Positions 51,970-60,727 of a stretch of DNA of 64,000 nt are shown here, piece after piece. Each line of letters opens with the position of its first letter. Position 1 is the first letter of the stretch. Made by a program: the position numbers and the translations under genes. This stretch comes from Methanocorpusculum labreanum Z (GTDB lineage: Archaea; Halobacteriota; Methanomicrobia; Methanomicrobiales; Methanocorpusculaceae). The notes beneath the pieces were generated by a model. That model ran no database searches, was not told where the DNA came from, and saw only the letters and a program-made list of their open reading frames with translations. The DNA is taken from the NCBI RefSeq assembly GCF_000015765.1, contig NC_008942.1, forward strand, positions 635,921 to 699,920, in the 5' to 3' direction.

Positions 51970-53202
51970 ATGGTCCCGATCGCCGTCTGGATCCTTGCAG
52001 CTGTTTTTTGTCTGATCGTTGTCAGGCGTATCGGCGGGGTGCGTCTTCCGATCTGGGGGATCATGACTGCCGGAGCTTTTGCCGCCCTGATCCTCGGCAC
52101 GATCTCGATTCGGGATGCGTTTTTTTCGATCAATTACATCGTCATCCTCTTTCTCTTGGGGATGTTCGTTTTCGGAGCGGCTCTCGAAAAGTCCGGTCTC
52201 CTGCATCTGGCATCTCTGAAGGGGTTTGCCCGTGCAGCGACAAAAAAAGCGGTTCTTTTCTGGTTTATTCTGTTAATGGCGATCTTCTCAGCATTTCTGA
52301 TGAATGATACCGTGGCAATAATCGGAACGACGGTCGCGCTTTTCTGTGCGGCAAAATATAAGATGCCGGTCAAAACGATGCTCTTTGCATTGTGTTTTGC
52401 GGTAACGTTTGGGAGCTGCATGACCCCTATTGGAAACCCGCAGAACCTGCTTGTAGCCCTTTCCGGAGGAGTGCCGTTTGCGTTTTTGCAGTTCCTGCTC
52501 TATCTTGTCGTTCCGTCGGTGATCTGCCTGTATATTTTGTATAGGATCCTTCTTTTGACGATCACCGATCCCGATTCGTCGGTCGTGCAGGAGAGTGAAG
52601 AGGTGATCTTCGATGAGAGTCTTACCCGGCTTACGAAGATCGCATTGAGGCTTGTCCTCATCGCGGTCGCCTGCCAGATCGTTCTTTCGTTTGTCGGGAT
52701 CGAGATGCCGTTCGTGATTATCGCGGCCGCGGCGGCCTTGCCCCTCCTCCTTTTTTCCCGGAGACGGGTGGAACTTCTCCGGGCCGTGGACTGGTCGACG
52801 CTTCTGTTCTTTGCGTCCATGTTCGTTTTGATGGCGGCGGTCTGGAACTCCGGCTTCATCCAGACCATCCTGCCGTCGGAAATCTCATCGATCCCCGTCC
52901 TGTTCGCATCGGCGGTCATCGTGTCCCAGTTCATCTCGAACGTGCCCTTCGTGGCACTGGTTCTCCCGCTCCTGGAAGGGTCGGGCATTCCTTTGTATAT
53001 GACGCTCGTTGCCGGATGCACGGCCGCCGGCTCCCTTACGATCATCGGCGCCGCTTCGACCGTGATCATTCTCCAGCATGCGGAAAAAAACGGCAAGACC
53101 TTTTCCTTCCTGGAGTTTTTCAGAATGGGGCTGCCGATGACCCTGGTCGCGGCCGCGGTGTACATTGGGTGGATCTTCTGTATCGGGCTGCTGATGGGCT
53201 GA
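51970..53202 (+). CDS. SLC13/ArsB-type anion permease
   Basis: A 410-residue membrane protein with about ten helices in two halves. The marker is CMTPIGNPQNLL in the first half (residues 150-160), which is typical of the ArsB/NhaD/SLC13 superfamily. The second half has the matching FISNVPFVALVLPLL and SLTIIGAASTVI. Substrate could be arsenite, a dicarboxylate or sodium/proton; no arsenic genes lie beside it. It starts 6 nt after alba. Confidence 0.85.
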   Translation: MVPIAVWILAAVFCLIVVRRIGGVRLPIWGIMTAGAFAALILGTISIRDAFFSINYIVILFLLGMFVFGAALEKSGLLHLASLKGFARAATKKAVLFWFILLMAIFSAFLMNDTVAIIGTTVALFCAAKYKMPVKTMLFALCFAVTFGSCMTPIGNPQNLLVALSGGVPFAFLQFLLYLVVPSVICLYILYRILLLTITDPDSSVVQESEEVIFDESLTRLTKIALRLVLIAVACQIVLSFVGIEMPFVIIAAAAALPLLLFSRRRVELLRAVDWSTLLFFASMFVLMAAVWNSGFIQTILPSEISSIPVLFASAVIVSQFISNVPFVALVLPLLEGSGIPLYMTLVAGCTAAGSLTIIGAASTVIILQHAEKNGKTFSFLEFFRMGLPMTLVAAAVYIGWIFCIGLLMG

Positions 53203-53281
53203 ACCTGATCTAAAAAAGGCGGGGGGATCTGGATTTTCGTTAGGATGGTTTCACTTAGTCATCTTTGATTTTAAGGCTTTT

Positions 53282-53821
53282 CTAAACATCTTCTGGCATC
53301 TTTGGTAGGTCCAATAAATCCATTATCTCGTTAAGTAGATTTTCAGCGTCGCCGTTCTCTATCCTCGTCGCTTTATTTTTATTATCTAATTCTAATTTCT
53401 TCTTCTTGACTATCTTTATCACATTCTCATAATTACTCGCATGTTGAATAAGTAGATTACTTTTATTCTCTGACTCATATAATTTCTTTGTTATTTCTGT
53501 ATTTTTCGTCTTTTCCAAGCTCAAATCAGCCATAGATGCCGAAATCCTGTTTTCCGTGTTTTCTCTGTTGGCCGATTCGATTTTTTGGCCAAAGAAATAC
53601 CCTGTAAGCGTCCCGGTGACCGAGGTGAATGCCCCGATCACTGCCACGATATCACTCGCTGTTCTCATGCCGACCAATATCATCAAACATCCAATCAGTA
53701 ATGATGCTATCAGTCCTACGAGCGCGATGTAGAGACCGTAACTAGCATTTGTTCCGCTGTGTTGTTCGCTTGCCCCCGCTTGATTTGCATTTTGTGCTTC
53801 CGGGTTCTGAGTTTCTGTCAT
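53282..53821 (-). CDS. Two-helix membrane protein with a coiled coil
   Basis: A 179-residue protein. The polar N-terminus (TETQNPEAQNANQAGAS) is followed by two membrane helices (YGLYIALVGLIASLLIGCLM and VAVIGAFTSVTGTLTGYFFG). A long charged coiled coil follows (STEs such as ENTENRISASMADLSLEKT) to the C-terminus. ATG 53821 with GAGGA as ribosome site was preferred to TTG 53836. The gene is AT-rich compared with its neighbours, and a strong TATA (TAAATATATATATACG) precedes it. Could be an effector-like or scaffold membrane protein; unknown. Confidence 0.7.
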   Translation of the reverse strand: MTETQNPEAQNANQAGASEQHSGTNASYGLYIALVGLIASLLIGCLMILVGMRTASDIVAVIGAFTSVTGTLTGYFFGQKIESANRENTENRISASMADLSLEKTKNTEITKKLYESENKSNLLIQHASNYENVIKIVKKKKLELDNKNKATRIENGDAENLLNEIMDLLDLPKMPEDV

Positions 53822-54007
53822 GTTTTCAGTCCTCAATAATTGTAGTGATAGCTATATTCGTATATATATATTTAACTCATCTTTTTCTTACAATATATTG
53901 ATCATCCGATAATACTAGAGAAAATCGGAAAAAACCATGAAATAGGGTGGTTTCAAAAAAAAATATGGGTGATTTTCGCTCAATCCTGCTGCAGGGCCTG
54001 TATCCGG

Positions 54008-54925
54008 TCAGGTATATCCGAGCGGATGGACACAGCGAACCTTTCTTCCGTCGATGTTTCGTAAGACCTGCATCTCCTTACACAGATCATCGCGGAAAGC
54101 GCAGCGGTCAAAATATCTGCAGCCCTCTTCAGGAATAGGTGGTTTTTCGCTGGGAAGCACCGCCATTTCCCGGTAATGCGCCGCATCCCACAACGCCTGC
54201 GTATAGGGATGCAGGGGATGAGTGAACACATCCTCCCCGATCTCGACGAATTTTCCCCCGAACATCACATACGTCAGATCAGCCACGACGTTTGCAAACA
54301 CCAGATCGTGTGTGATGATAATAAGAGCAATATTTCGCTTCTTCTGAATATCCTTCAGCAGGGACATGATGTATGACTGCACGGAGACATCCAGCATCGA
54401 GGTCGCCTCGTCACAGATCAGCAGATCCGGTTTCAGTGCCAGGGCACGGGCGATAACCACCCTCTGCAGTTCGCCGCCGCTCACCTGATGCGGGAACCTT
54501 GTTATGAACTCCGGTCCGAGTCCGACCTCGGCGAGAAGTTCAGGCACCATCTTGGCGATCTCTCCCCGTGAATACTTCCCGGAAAGAACCAGCGGTTCGG
54601 CCACCGACCTTCCGAGTTCCCACCGCGGATCCACCGCATCGTCAGGGTTCTGAGGGATCATCTGGAACTTCACGATGTGCTGCCGAAGCTCCTTCCACTT
54701 CATCCCGGTCAGTTTCTCACCGGAACAGTACACCTCGCCTTCGGTTGCCGGAAGCTGCATGGTGAGCATTTTCACGAGCGTGCTCTTCCCGCATCCCGAC
54801 TCCCCGACGATCGCGATCGTCTCGCCTTTGCCGATCGAAATACTTACCCGGTCCACGGCCACCTTCTTCGTCACGGAAATCATACCGGACGTATAGACTT
54901 TCCTTAGTTCCTCTCCTCTAAGCAT
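54008..54925 (-). CDS. Peptide/nickel ABC transporter ATP-binding protein (DppF/NikE-type)
   Basis: A 305-residue ATPase. Walker A is GESGCGKST, the signature SGGELQRV, Walker B LLICDEATSMLD. The C-terminal oligopeptide domain has HPLHPYTQAL and the Cys-rich CRYFDRCAFRDDLC, which in such ATPases may hold an Fe-S cluster. It pairs with the DppD-type ATPase whose gene overlaps by 8 nt. Last gene of the transporter operon. Confidence 0.92.
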   Translation of the reverse strand: MLRGEELRKVYTSGMISVTKKVAVDRVSISIGKGETIAIVGESGCGKSTLVKMLTMQLPATEGEVYCSGEKLTGMKWKELRQHIVKFQMIPQNPDDAVDPRWELGRSVAEPLVLSGKYSRGEIAKMVPELLAEVGLGPEFITRFPHQVSGGELQRVVIARALALKPDLLICDEATSMLDVSVQSYIMSLLKDIQKKRNIALIIITHDLVFANVVADLTYVMFGGKFVEIGEDVFTHPLHPYTQALWDAAHYREMAVLPSEKPPIPEEGCRYFDRCAFRDDLCKEMQVLRNIDGRKVRCVHPLGYT

Positions 54926-55856
54926 ACTTCCAGCACCTCACGGTTCGTCCGTTCGTTTCGGTCATCGGCGGTTTTTCCGTCCGGCACCTGTTGTCGGCAA
55001 AGGGGCACCGCGGATTAAATCTGCATCCGTCCGGGACCTCGATCATCGACGGGGAGGGGCCGGGGATCGGATGCATCCCGCGTTCCGGCAGGGAATCGAG
55101 CAGGGCCCGGGAGTAAGGATGAAGAGGTTCTTTGAAAAACATCTCTGTTGGAGCGATTTCGAGGATCTCGCCGCAGTAGTTTACCGCGATCCTGTTTGCC
55201 ATCGCTTTGGCAAAATCAATATCGTGCGTTATCAAAAGAAAAGCACATCCTTCGGCAGAGACCCTTCTAAAAGTCTCCGCGATCTCCTGTTTTTTGAGAG
55301 AGTCGACCCCTTTCGTCGGCTCGTCTGCGATGATCAGCTGAGGATTTGCCGCCGTTCCCATGGCGACCATCGCCCGCTGGAGCATACCTCCGCTGTACTG
55401 GAAAGGATACTCGCGTGCACGGGTCTTTCCAGGCACGATGGAAAACCTTTCCAGAAGCGACACGGCTTTTTCTCTGGCAGCTTCTTTTGTTATCCCCAGA
55501 TGCGTCCACATCGGCTCCGCGATCTGGTTTCCGACCCGGATCCCCGGGTTCATCGAGAGATACGGGTTCTGAAAAATCGAACCGATCGTTTTTCCCCGGA
55601 TCTTCTGCATCTCCTTTTCTGAAAGATCCGTAAGAGAGATCCCGTCAAGAGAGATATTGCCGGAAAAAATTGCATTGTCGGGAAGTAACCGCAGCACCGC
55701 AAGGCCGAGAACCGACTTGCCGGATCCCGATTCTCCAATAAGGGCGAACGTCTCATGCTCTTTTATCGAAAAGGAGGCATTGTCCACTGCCCGGACCGAT
55801 CCGTTTTCCGTGGTCAGATGGACGCAGACATCCGTCACTTTCAGTATGCAGGTCAT
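54918..55856 (-). CDS. Peptide/nickel ABC transporter ATP-binding protein (DppD/NikD-type)
   Basis: A 312-residue ATPase. Walker A is GESGSGKSV (Val instead of Thr at the end), the signature is YSGGMLQRAMVA, Walker B is LIIADEPTKGVD. The C-terminus has HPYSRALLDSLP and CRFNPRCPFADNRC. It overlaps the permease and the second ATPase. The TKGVD after Walker B is not the common TTALD and is seen in some nickel/peptide systems. Confidence 0.92.
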   Translation of the reverse strand: MTCILKVTDVCVHLTTENGSVRAVDNASFSIKEHETFALIGESGSGKSVLGLAVLRLLPDNAIFSGNISLDGISLTDLSEKEMQKIRGKTIGSIFQNPYLSMNPGIRVGNQIAEPMWTHLGITKEAAREKAVSLLERFSIVPGKTRAREYPFQYSGGMLQRAMVAMGTAANPQLIIADEPTKGVDSLKKQEIAETFRRVSAEGCAFLLITHDIDFAKAMANRIAVNYCGEILEIAPTEMFFKEPLHPYSRALLDSLPERGMHPIPGPSPSMIEVPDGCRFNPRCPFADNRCRTEKPPMTETNGRTVRCWKYA

Positions 55857-56701
55857 ATTCTCCCCTCGAGTTCGGTTTTGGTCATCTTCTGGTCGAGAAC
55901 ATCACGCAGTCCGTCGCCGAAATAATTGAAGGCGAGCACGGTTATCATGATCATAAGACCCGGGAAGAACATCAAATACGGATCGGTCGTGACATAGGTC
56001 CTGCCCGCATTCAGCATCGCTCCCCACTCGGGAGTAGACGGCTGGACACCGAGTCCAAGGAAACTCAGACCCGCAGCTGCGAGAATAACGTTTCCGATGC
56101 CAAGCGTCGCCATGATCAGGACCGGCGAGATGATATTCGGCATCAGATGCTTTCCCATGATATAGAAGTTGGAACCGCCGACCCATCGTGCCGCGTGCAT
56201 ATATCCTTTTGATTTGATATCGAGGGTCGCTCCGCGTGCGACCCGGGCAAACGAGGTCCACTCGACGATGATGAGAGCAAGGATCATGTTCTCTATTCCC
56301 TGTCCCAGGAACGCAGTTATCGCGAGGGCGAGAAACATCGACGGGAACGCGAGGAAACTGTCCGTCAGCCGCATGATGACTTCATCCAGCCACCCGCCGT
56401 AATATCCCGCAAGGATCCCAAGGGTAAGGCCGATCGCGAGCGAAACTCCGACAACGATGAACCCGACCGAAAGCGAGGCACGTGCTCCGTACATCGTCAT
56501 GGTAAGGATGTCCCTGCCTAAATGATCGGTCCCGAACGGGTGTTCCAAAGACGGGAACTGCAGACGGTCCGAGAGATTTTTGTTGGTGTAGTCGTACGGT
56601 GACAGAACATCCGCAAAAAGCGCCATACAGATGAGCAGCCCAAGAATGATGAGGGAGATCATGATCTGCCGGTTTTTGAGATACTTACGAAGTTCTGTCA
56701 T
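55853..56701 (-). CDS. Peptide/nickel ABC transporter permease (DppC/NikC-type)
   Basis: A 282-residue permease with about six helices and the EAA loop (RVARGATLDIKSKGYMHAAR). The start MTELRKYLKNRQ at 56701 overlaps the end of the first permease gene by 17 nt. The N-terminal helix ISLIILGLLICMALFADVLS and the EHPFGTDHLGRDI block are typical of DppC. It forms the channel with the DppB-type protein. Confidence 0.92.
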   Translation of the reverse strand: MTELRKYLKNRQIMISLIILGLLICMALFADVLSPYDYTNKNLSDRLQFPSLEHPFGTDHLGRDILTMTMYGARASLSVGFIVVGVSLAIGLTLGILAGYYGGWLDEVIMRLTDSFLAFPSMFLALAITAFLGQGIENMILALIIVEWTSFARVARGATLDIKSKGYMHAARWVGGSNFYIMGKHLMPNIISPVLIMATLGIGNVILAAAGLSFLGLGVQPSTPEWGAMLNAGRTYVTTDPYLMFFPGLMIMITVLAFNYFGDGLRDVLDQKMTKTELEGRI

Positions 56702-57635
56702 ATCGTATCTCCGGGTTTGCCCATACATAGAGCAGGTCGACAATGAAGTTGATGACTAAAAATATGATTGCGACGAAGAGGATGGAACCCTGGATCATCA
56801 TGTAATCATACGAGAGAATCGAACTTACGACGAGATTTCCGATACCCGGCCAGCCGAAGATCGTTTCTACCACGACGGACCCGTTTAAGAGGAATCCGAT
56901 CGAAAGACCGACAACGGTAATGATCGGAACAAGGGCGTTTTTCAGCGCATGCCGCATCAAAACCGTCGCCTCGGACAAACCCTTTGCCCGGGCAGTCTGG
57001 ATATACTCTTTTCCAAGCACATCGAGCATACTCGATCTGACCATGCGCATCATCACGGCGGCCGATCCCGTCCCAAGGACAAGGGCGGGGAGGATCATAT
57101 ACGAGATGTCGGTCCCGTGCCCGAACCCGCCGCCCGGCAGCCAGTGAAGGATGACGGAAAACACGATGATCATAAGGTATGCCTGCCAGAAGTTCGGCAT
57201 CGACACGCCGATAAGGGCGCCGAACCGGCATAAACTGTCGAAGATCGTGTTGTGTTTGACCGCCGAGATGATGCCAAGCGGGATCGCGATGATAAGTGCG
57301 ATGACGAGTGCAAGGGCCGACAGAGTCAGTGTATTTTTGAATGCATTGATCACGGTCTCAAAGACGGGTTGTTCGCTCATGTAGGAGTACCCAAGATCGC
57401 CGGTCGCTGCGTTTTTCAGCCAGGTCATATACTGGACGATGAACGGCTGGTCAAGTCCGTGGGCCACACGGAATTGTTCGACGGCCGCCTCATCGTAGCC
57501 CCCGCCGGGGCTCGTCATCATGATCTCCGCCGGGTCTCCCGGGGCGATGTAGATAAGAGAAAAACTCAAAAATGAGATGAAGATAAGTATCGGTATCAGA
57601 TACAGAAGTCTTCTGATGAAATACTCTCTCAGCAT
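56685..57635 (-). CDS. Peptide/nickel ABC transporter permease (DppB/NikB-type)
   Basis: A 316-residue permease, starting MLREYFIRRLLYLIPIL. The ABC permease motif with EYIQTARAKGLSEATVLMRH and VETIFGWPGIG is intact. It overlaps the second methyltransferase gene by 7 nt, so methyltransferases and transporter are translated as one coupled unit. Confidence 0.93.
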   Translation of the reverse strand: MLREYFIRRLLYLIPILIFISFLSFSLIYIAPGDPAEIMMTSPGGGYDEAAVEQFRVAHGLDQPFIVQYMTWLKNAATGDLGYSYMSEQPVFETVINAFKNTLTLSALALVIALIIAIPLGIISAVKHNTIFDSLCRFGALIGVSMPNFWQAYLMIIVFSVILHWLPGGGFGHGTDISYMILPALVLGTGSAAVMMRMVRSSMLDVLGKEYIQTARAKGLSEATVLMRHALKNALVPIITVVGLSIGFLLNGSVVVETIFGWPGIGNLVVSSILSYDYMMIQGSILFVAIIFLVINFIVDLLYVWANPEIRYDRTS

Positions 57636-58333
57636 GATTTCTTTGCAGAGACTATGTAGGGGGTGACCGTAGTTTCGCCGATATCGATCGACTTCAGGAA
57701 CGCCTGATAGTCGTCAAGATACCGCCATGTCGAGTCGGAAAATCCGTGACCCGTAATGAGGGAGACGACCTTTTCAGGCGTGTTGTTTTTGCCGAGCGGG
57801 AGATTTGGACGGACTTCCTCGTAGCATTCGTCGAAGAATTCAGAGTAGGGTTTGTTTGGTGTGGTATGATCTTGTGTGTCGGTATACCAGACCCCGTCTA
57901 CGGCTATTATCTGGCCGCCCGGTGTGAGGATTTTGTTTGCTCCGTTAAGAAAAGCATCAGGATGCGGCAGGGTCCACATCAGATATTTGCTGATGATGAG
58001 ATCGGCGGAACCTGCGTCAAGATCGAGATTTTCAGCGTCGCCCTCGCGGAATGCTGCTGTAATTCCGAGTTTTTCCGCATTGGCCTGTGCTTTTTTGACC
58101 ATTTCTGGAGAGAGGTCGATCCCGGTAACAGTGTGCCCCATCTTTGCAAGAGCGAGCGCTAAAATGCCGGGTCCGGTTCCTACCTCGATGACGTTGAGAT
58201 GCTTTCCCGCCGGAATGATCGGCGTAAAGATTCGTTCCCAGAACTCGATCTCATCGGTGATTCGGCTCATATATTCCTGGTGATAACTTGTGCTTCGCCA
58301 GTTCCAGTAATCAGCTATTTTGTCTTTGATCAT
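57629..58333 (-). CDS. Class I SAM-dependent methyltransferase (second of pair)
   Basis: A 234-residue protein of the methyltransferase-11 group. Motif I is VIEVGTGPGILAL, motif II follows with GIDLSPEMV, and the acidic EGDAENLDL and the LTPGGQIIAVDGVWY are in place. It is paralogous to the gene before it, with a 4-nt ATGA overlap. It overlaps the permease by 7 nt. A small-molecule substrate carried by the transporter is the simplest explanation. The pair may act in turn on one substrate. Confidence 0.85.
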   Translation of the reverse strand: MIKDKIADYWNWRSTSYHQEYMSRITDEIEFWERIFTPIIPAGKHLNVIEVGTGPGILALALAKMGHTVTGIDLSPEMVKKAQANAEKLGITAAFREGDAENLDLDAGSADLIISKYLMWTLPHPDAFLNGANKILTPGGQIIAVDGVWYTDTQDHTTPNKPYSEFFDECYEEVRPNLPLGKNNTPEKVVSLITGHGFSDSTWRYLDDYQAFLKSIDIGETTVTPYIVSAKKSC

Positions 58334-59007
58334 GATTTAACTCCTGTTTCAAGGTAAGGTGTCGTTTGATAATCCCGTCCGTTCGGGTCGCATCTCTGCA
58401 TGTAGTCGGCATACTCGGGGAGATATTTCCAGGAGACCTCGGAGAAACCTGCGGTTTCCACGAGGCCTGCGATCCTTTCCGGCGTGTTCGCATTATAGAG
58501 AGGAAGATACTGCCGGATATTTGCCGAACACTCTTCGGTTTCCTGGTCATCGGGTTTGAACCAGTGACCGTCTATCGCAAAGATCCTGCCGCCGGGGACG
58601 AGGACACGTTTGCATTCCTGGAAAAATTTTTCATGGTCCGTCAGGGTCCACAGAAGATGCATGTTCACGACAACGTCGAAACTGTTGTCCGCGAACGGAA
58701 GGTTTTCTGCATCTCCCTGATGGAAATCGATGGAAAGACCTCGGGCCGCAGCGCCTTGTTCTGCCCGTGCGAGCATCTCCTCGGAGAGATCGAGAGCCGT
58801 GACCCGATGACCTAATTCCGCAAAGGTCATCGCCTGGATCCCGTAACCGGTCCCGATATCCAGTACTTTCAGGGGTGTTTGTTTGGGGAGATACTCTTTG
58901 AAGTAGCTCTGCATCAAAACGATCTCCTCGTCGAGATATGCATGATATCGTTTCCGATATCCCGGACTCAGCTCGTTCCAGTGTTTGCGGATCGTTTCGT
59001 TCGACAT
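58330..59007 (-). CDS. Class I SAM-dependent methyltransferase (first of pair)
   Basis: A 225-residue paralogue. Motif I is VLDIGTGYGIQAM, then TALDLSEEML, QGDAENLPFADNSFDVVV, and LVPGGRIFAIDGHWF. It lies 5 nt after the first binding-protein gene. C-terminal regions of the two methyltransferases share SEVSWKYLPEYADYM-like ends, which suggests a common substrate type. Confidence 0.85.
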   Translation of the reverse strand: MSNETIRKHWNELSPGYRKRYHAYLDEEIVLMQSYFKEYLPKQTPLKVLDIGTGYGIQAMTFAELGHRVTALDLSEEMLARAEQGAAARGLSIDFHQGDAENLPFADNSFDVVVNMHLLWTLTDHEKFFQECKRVLVPGGRIFAIDGHWFKPDDQETEECSANIRQYLPLYNANTPERIAGLVETAGFSEVSWKYLPEYADYMQRCDPNGRDYQTTPYLETGVKS

Positions 59008-59012
59008 GGGAT

Positions 59013-60581
59013 TCAGGTGATGGTGATGTCTTTGGTCATCATCGTGTATTCGTTCGGGTAGATCTCGAGATTCAGGACATCATTGCCGACTCCCCAGTTC
59101 TGCGATTCATAGAACAGATAGATCAGTCCTGCGTCGTTCTGGGTGATGTTCTGGATCTCGTCGTACAGTTCAGCCCGCTCCGCCTGATCGAAGGTCGTGC
59201 TTGCTTTCAGGATGAGTTCATCGACTTCGGGGTTGGAGTAGTGCAGCCAGGTGGAAGCATACGCGGCGGTCGAGAAGAACATTCTGCTCAGGAAATAATC
59301 CGGGTCTCCGGTCGGCATGGTCGACCAGGCGGCCATCGTCATGTCGTAATTTCCGGCGGCGACATCGACTTTGATGGCGCTGCTTTCCATGATACGCGTG
59401 TTGACGGTAATACCCAGATCTTCATACTGGGCTGCGATGACTTCCAGTGTCGGCGGGAGAGCCGCACGTTTGGAGTAGGTCGTTATCTCGATGGTGAACG
59501 GTTTGCCGTTGTAATACAGTTTCCCGTCAGCCCCCGGCAGGATCCCTGCCTCGGCTAAGAGAGCCAGCGCCTTTTCTTTGTTGTATGCATATGATTCGAT
59601 CTCGTCGTTTGCGTTCCACGGCGAGGAGTATGAGAACGGACCGACCGCGACAACGCCGCCGACGCCTTCAAGCGCCGTGTCGACGATCTCCTGACGGTTC
59701 ACTGCGTAACTGAGTGCCTGACGGACGCGGACGTCATTGAACGGCGCTTTGTTTTCGTTCATGTAGACAAAGTACGTACGGAGCATCGCTTTCGATTCGA
59801 CATGCGTGTCTGCCGCGTTTTTCACGGCTGCATACTCGCTTGGGAGAATGTCACGAACTACGTCGGCATCACCAGATTTGATGAGAAGCGTACGTGCGGT
59901 GGCATCACCGATGTAGGTCGTGTTCACTCCGGCAAGTCCTACTTTGCCGCCCCAGTAATTCTCGTTTCTCACGACGTCCAGGCTTGCGCCGGATTCAAGC
60001 GCGGAGAAAACGAACGGTCCCGTTCCGACCGGTTGTTTGTTGACATCGACGATGTTCGGACTGACGATAGACATGATCGGGTCGACGAGGGATGCGATCA
60101 GCGGAGCATACGGTTTATTGGTCTCGATGATGATCGTATAGTCGTCCGTTTTTCTGACATCTTCAATGAACGCATACTCGTAAGCACGGCTGTTTGATGC
60201 ATTGAGGACACGGTTGAACGAGAAAATGACCGCGTCGGCATTGAACGGCGTCCCGTCATGGAACGTAACACCTTTACGCAGAGTGATCTCCCACGTCGTG
60301 TCGTTCAAAAGCTTGTATCCGGTCGCAAGTTTGGGCTGGAGGACCATGTCCGGGTCGTATGCGAACAGGGTCTCGTAAATGCCTGCTTTATCGACATACC
60401 ATCCTTCCCAGCCGTTTGCCGGGTCGAGACTGCCGCCCGTGTCCGGGCCCTCGATCTCCACGAGACGAAGAACTTTTTCTCCGGAATCGGATGACTGAAC
60501 GCATCCTGCCACGCAAACCGCGGCGATAAGGAGGACCGCGATACTTATGAGCAAGATTATTTTCTGGAAACCACTCTGCAT
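59013..60581 (-). CDS. Substrate-binding lipoprotein (DppA/NikA-type), SBP1
   Basis: A 522-residue family 5 binding protein. The signal peptide ends AAVCVAGC with a lipidated Cys near residue 26. The family block SLDPANGWEGWYV and the region ITLRKGVTFHDGTPFNADAV are clear. It is first in a seven-gene run to the ATPases and has its own promoter with an operator-like palindrome. Sequence is close to the second binding protein upstream (about 60 per cent by eye). Ligand may be a peptide, nickel complex or methylated metabolite. Confidence 0.92.
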   Translation of the reverse strand: MQSGFQKIILLISIAVLLIAAVCVAGCVQSSDSGEKVLRLVEIEGPDTGGSLDPANGWEGWYVDKAGIYETLFAYDPDMVLQPKLATGYKLLNDTTWEITLRKGVTFHDGTPFNADAVIFSFNRVLNASNSRAYEYAFIEDVRKTDDYTIIIETNKPYAPLIASLVDPIMSIVSPNIVDVNKQPVGTGPFVFSALESGASLDVVRNENYWGGKVGLAGVNTTYIGDATARTLLIKSGDADVVRDILPSEYAAVKNAADTHVESKAMLRTYFVYMNENKAPFNDVRVRQALSYAVNRQEIVDTALEGVGGVVAVGPFSYSSPWNANDEIESYAYNKEKALALLAEAGILPGADGKLYYNGKPFTIEITTYSKRAALPPTLEVIAAQYEDLGITVNTRIMESSAIKVDVAAGNYDMTMAAWSTMPTGDPDYFLSRMFFSTAAYASTWLHYSNPEVDELILKASTTFDQAERAELYDEIQNITQNDAGLIYLFYESQNWGVGNDVLNLEIYPNEYTMMTKDITIT

Positions 60582-60598
60582 GTTTTTACCTCGAAAAG

Positions 60599-60634
60599 TA
60601 TGAACAAATTTTATGTTTGTAATATTATATTAAT
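60599..60634 (-). promoter_or_regulatory. Operator-promoter block upstream of SBP1
   Basis: The 36-bp block TATGAACAAATTTTATG...TATTAAT matches the block at 62328-62362 in 30 or more positions. It contains the palindrome TAATA-TTA-TATTA (60620-60632), beside a TATA-like CATAAAATT on the minus strand about 30 nt before the ATG. A regulator bound there could block TATA recognition. Confidence 0.6.
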
Positions 60635-60727
60635 TGCCTCTTTTTATTCGTATGTTTTTAAAATCTACAAATATTATATTCGTAATAATAAAAAAGAAGC
60701 TGCCGGGTTCATCCGGCAATCGCTCTG

